A stretch of 43,334 nucleotides of DNA from Trichomonas tenax (taxonomy: Eukaryota > Parabasalia > Trichomonadida > Trichomonadidae), in NCBI GenBank assembly GCA_023091735.1, contig JALKBU010000394.1:1-43334 (forward strand), read 5' to 3'. Below are positions 41,875-43,334 of the stretch, one piece after another. Numbering within the stretch: the stretch's first letter is position 1; each line of letters begins with the position of its first letter. Made by a program: the position numbers and the translations under genes. Under the pieces are notes generated by a model. That model was not told where the DNA came from. It ran no database searches and was given only the letters and a program-made list of their open reading frames with translations.

Positions 41875-42783
41875 ATGGAACAAAGTGAAGCAGAGTGGAG
41901 CACCGCTTACGACGGCAAAGACTTCATTATCGAAGTCGGCGACAAGAGGTTGATCGGCCAGAGTTTCGAAAATGTTCAGAATCCGCGTTTTATTTACGTA
42001 TTTGTTCACGGATTAGGCGTTTGCATTAACTTTAAGCGTGATTTCTACCCAGTTGTTAATCAATTTGGTGGTGTAGCTTTCGCTTGCGACCATATTGGAC
42101 ACGGAAGATCACCAGGAGCGAGAGTTTCGTGTCAGATTCCTGAAATTATAGAAGAAACGAAGAAAGTCGTCGAATATGCGAAGAGCAAGTACAGTGGACT
42201 TCCTGTTGTTCTGCATGGGCACTCAATGGGAGGTTTAACTGTCGTTGATCTCGCGATGAAGGAACCAGAGTGGTTAAAGAACAATGTTAATGTACAAATC
42301 ATCGAATGTCCCTGGATTTCTCCATGCCCACAGCACGAGGCTGGTAAATTCTTGAAAGGTTTCATTAAAATGTTATCTTACACGTGTAAAACAATTCAAT
42401 TGGATAGTGGTGTCGCTACTGTGTGTGACGCAGAGCATCCTGATTGGCGTACAATTCATCTTAAGGATGAATATCGCTACGGTTTTATCACACCAAGATT
42501 ATTCACTTCTGTCAACGAATGCATGGATTACGCGAATGAAAACTACGATAAATTCCCATCAGAAGTCCCAACATTCTTCATTCAAGGAATGAAAGACATT
42601 CTTGTAAATCCAACAATGAATGAAGTTTGGATGAGAAAAGTTCTCGATGCAAAATCCGACCACAAGCACAAGATGAAGACATACGCCGAGGGATCACATG
42701 TTGTCTTGAAATGCGTTTGTCGTGGTGAGTGTATTCGCGATATATTTGACTTCATTTCGTCGAATCTATCATTCTCGGCGTAA
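41875..42783 (+). CDS. alpha/beta hydrolase, monoacylglycerol-lipase-like (S33)
   Basis: 302 residues with ATG one base after TCA (TTCAAATG). Oxyanion-region VHGLG (44-48), CDHIGHGRSPG (71-81), nucleophile elbow GHSMGG with Ser117 (115-120), Asp241 in GMKDILV and His275 in EGSHVVL complete the triad. This is the serine aminopeptidase S33/monoacylglycerol lipase family, which hydrolyses small acylglycerols or esters. No signal peptide or membrane span, so probably cytosolic. All catalytic residues present; substrate unproven. Ends TAA. Confidence 0.88.
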   Translation: MEQSEAEWSTAYDGKDFIIEVGDKRLIGQSFENVQNPRFIYVFVHGLGVCINFKRDFYPVVNQFGGVAFACDHIGHGRSPGARVSCQIPEIIEETKKVVEYAKSKYSGLPVVLHGHSMGGLTVVDLAMKEPEWLKNNVNVQIIECPWISPCPQHEAGKFLKGFIKMLSYTCKTIQLDSGVATVCDAEHPDWRTIHLKDEYRYGFITPRLFTSVNECMDYANENYDKFPSEVPTFFIQGMKDILVNPTMNEVWMRKVLDAKSDHKHKMKTYAEGSHVVLKCVCRGECIRDIFDFISSNLSFSA

Positions 42784-43334
42784 CCAGTGTTTATTTTTTA
42801 CTTCTAAATTGATTTTTAAAATTTCATTTTATTTATAACACATAAACTGTTTATTTGTCAGGAAGTTTAATTTACGTGTCATAATTTAAACAAACGAGAT
42901 TTAGCTTTTCTCAGTTTAATGCCTGAATATACATCAGTTAAGTATTATAAATTTTATGATTAAACGATTTATAAGCAATATTTGAATTTGATATGAAAAT
43001 ATAGAGTGAACCAAGTTTTCGAGATTTGTCATCCTGACACTTTACATTTGACATTTTTGACACGTAACTGGATATTTTACTCTGCTTTTAGTATATATCA
43101 TATATGTCATATAAAATTATAGATTATTGTGAAATTTTCACATTTTAGGCCGAAAATTAAAATTTCGTATCGAATATCTTATAGATGTAAAGAATCTGAA
43201 CTCATATGTATAACTTACATCCATATGGCTTGCATATACTATATATATATAGTTATACAAATATTTGATTATTTATATATGATATCTGAGATTTGGGCAA
43301 AAAACATGATATTCGTCCAAAGCAAAACAATATT
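42784..43334. other. AT-rich right edge
   Basis: No gene. 43030-43075 has repeated TTGACA / GACACGTAA steps related to the dispersed GTCAxGTAAA motif. A similar run (TTGACACTTTACATT) lies near 27670. Confidence 0.4.

Noticed and set aside
1..43334. General stop-codon reassignment
   Set aside because: Good genes end at TAA (kinase, VPS9-like, hydrolase, CAP 2), TAG (beta-COP, CAP 1) and TGA (7748-8656), and long conserved frames contain none of the three internally. Only selective readthrough remains possible.
1..43334. CRISPR, bacterial operons or prophage
   Set aside because: No regularly spaced repeats, no ribosome-binding sites, and gene content and promoters are eukaryotic.

Overview
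The window looks like nuclear DNA of a parabasalid (trichomonad) protist, probably Tritrichomonas foetus or a relative. This is inferred from several things together. The DNA is very AT-rich and the genes are intronless. Start codons sit a few bases after a TCA-type initiator (TCACTT, TCATTA or TCAA), the known trichomonad promoter style. The gene families also fit: beta-COP, a VPS9-like protein, a short kinase, BspA-type leucine-rich repeats, ankyrin repeats, Pmp-like surface proteins with FxxN and GG[ASI] motifs, and CAP/SCP membrane proteins. TAA, TAG and TGA all end good genes, so the standard code is assumed. The species was not verified.

Layout. 1-2250 is nearly empty apart from a possible 71-codon gene at the left edge. 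2250-3810 holds short decayed reverse-strand frames of a mobile or virus-like element, with unusual GC-rich 13-base hairpins. 4123-4578 is a small nucleoplasmin-like gene cut by one in-frame TAG. 6377-8656 carries a helical lineage-specific protein and a shortened paralogue. 9838-12566 is mobile or decayed DNA, including a candidate DNA transposon rich in TGCGCA. 13963-15105 is a Pmp-like surface-protein frame without an ATG. 15106-21140 is mostly noncoding, with a foldback repeat and an ankyrin pseudogene. 21141-22070 is an intact kinase. 22555-27655 holds four broken copies of one surface-protein family in alternating orientation around an intact seven-helix membrane protein. 28315-28884 is half of a sugar transporter with an in-frame TGA. 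29005-30339 is a VPS9-like gene. 30891-34726 is a CAP/SCP array: two intact genes, one relic between them, a 229-bp MITE and a perfect 44-bp palindrome. 35228-35665 is a membrane protein interrupted by TAG. 36004-38694 is beta-COP. 39440-41272 contains a BspA pseudogene and an unknown broken gene. 41875-42783 is an alpha/beta hydrolase.

The intact genes divide into housekeeping trafficking and signalling (beta-COP, VPS9-like, kinase, lipase) and surface functions (CAP/SCP proteins, seven-helix protein, Pmp-like). Only about a quarter of the window is intact coding sequence. Surface and transport families make up most of the pseudogenes, which suggests a region of duplication and decay. No operons, tRNA, rRNA or CRISPR were seen.
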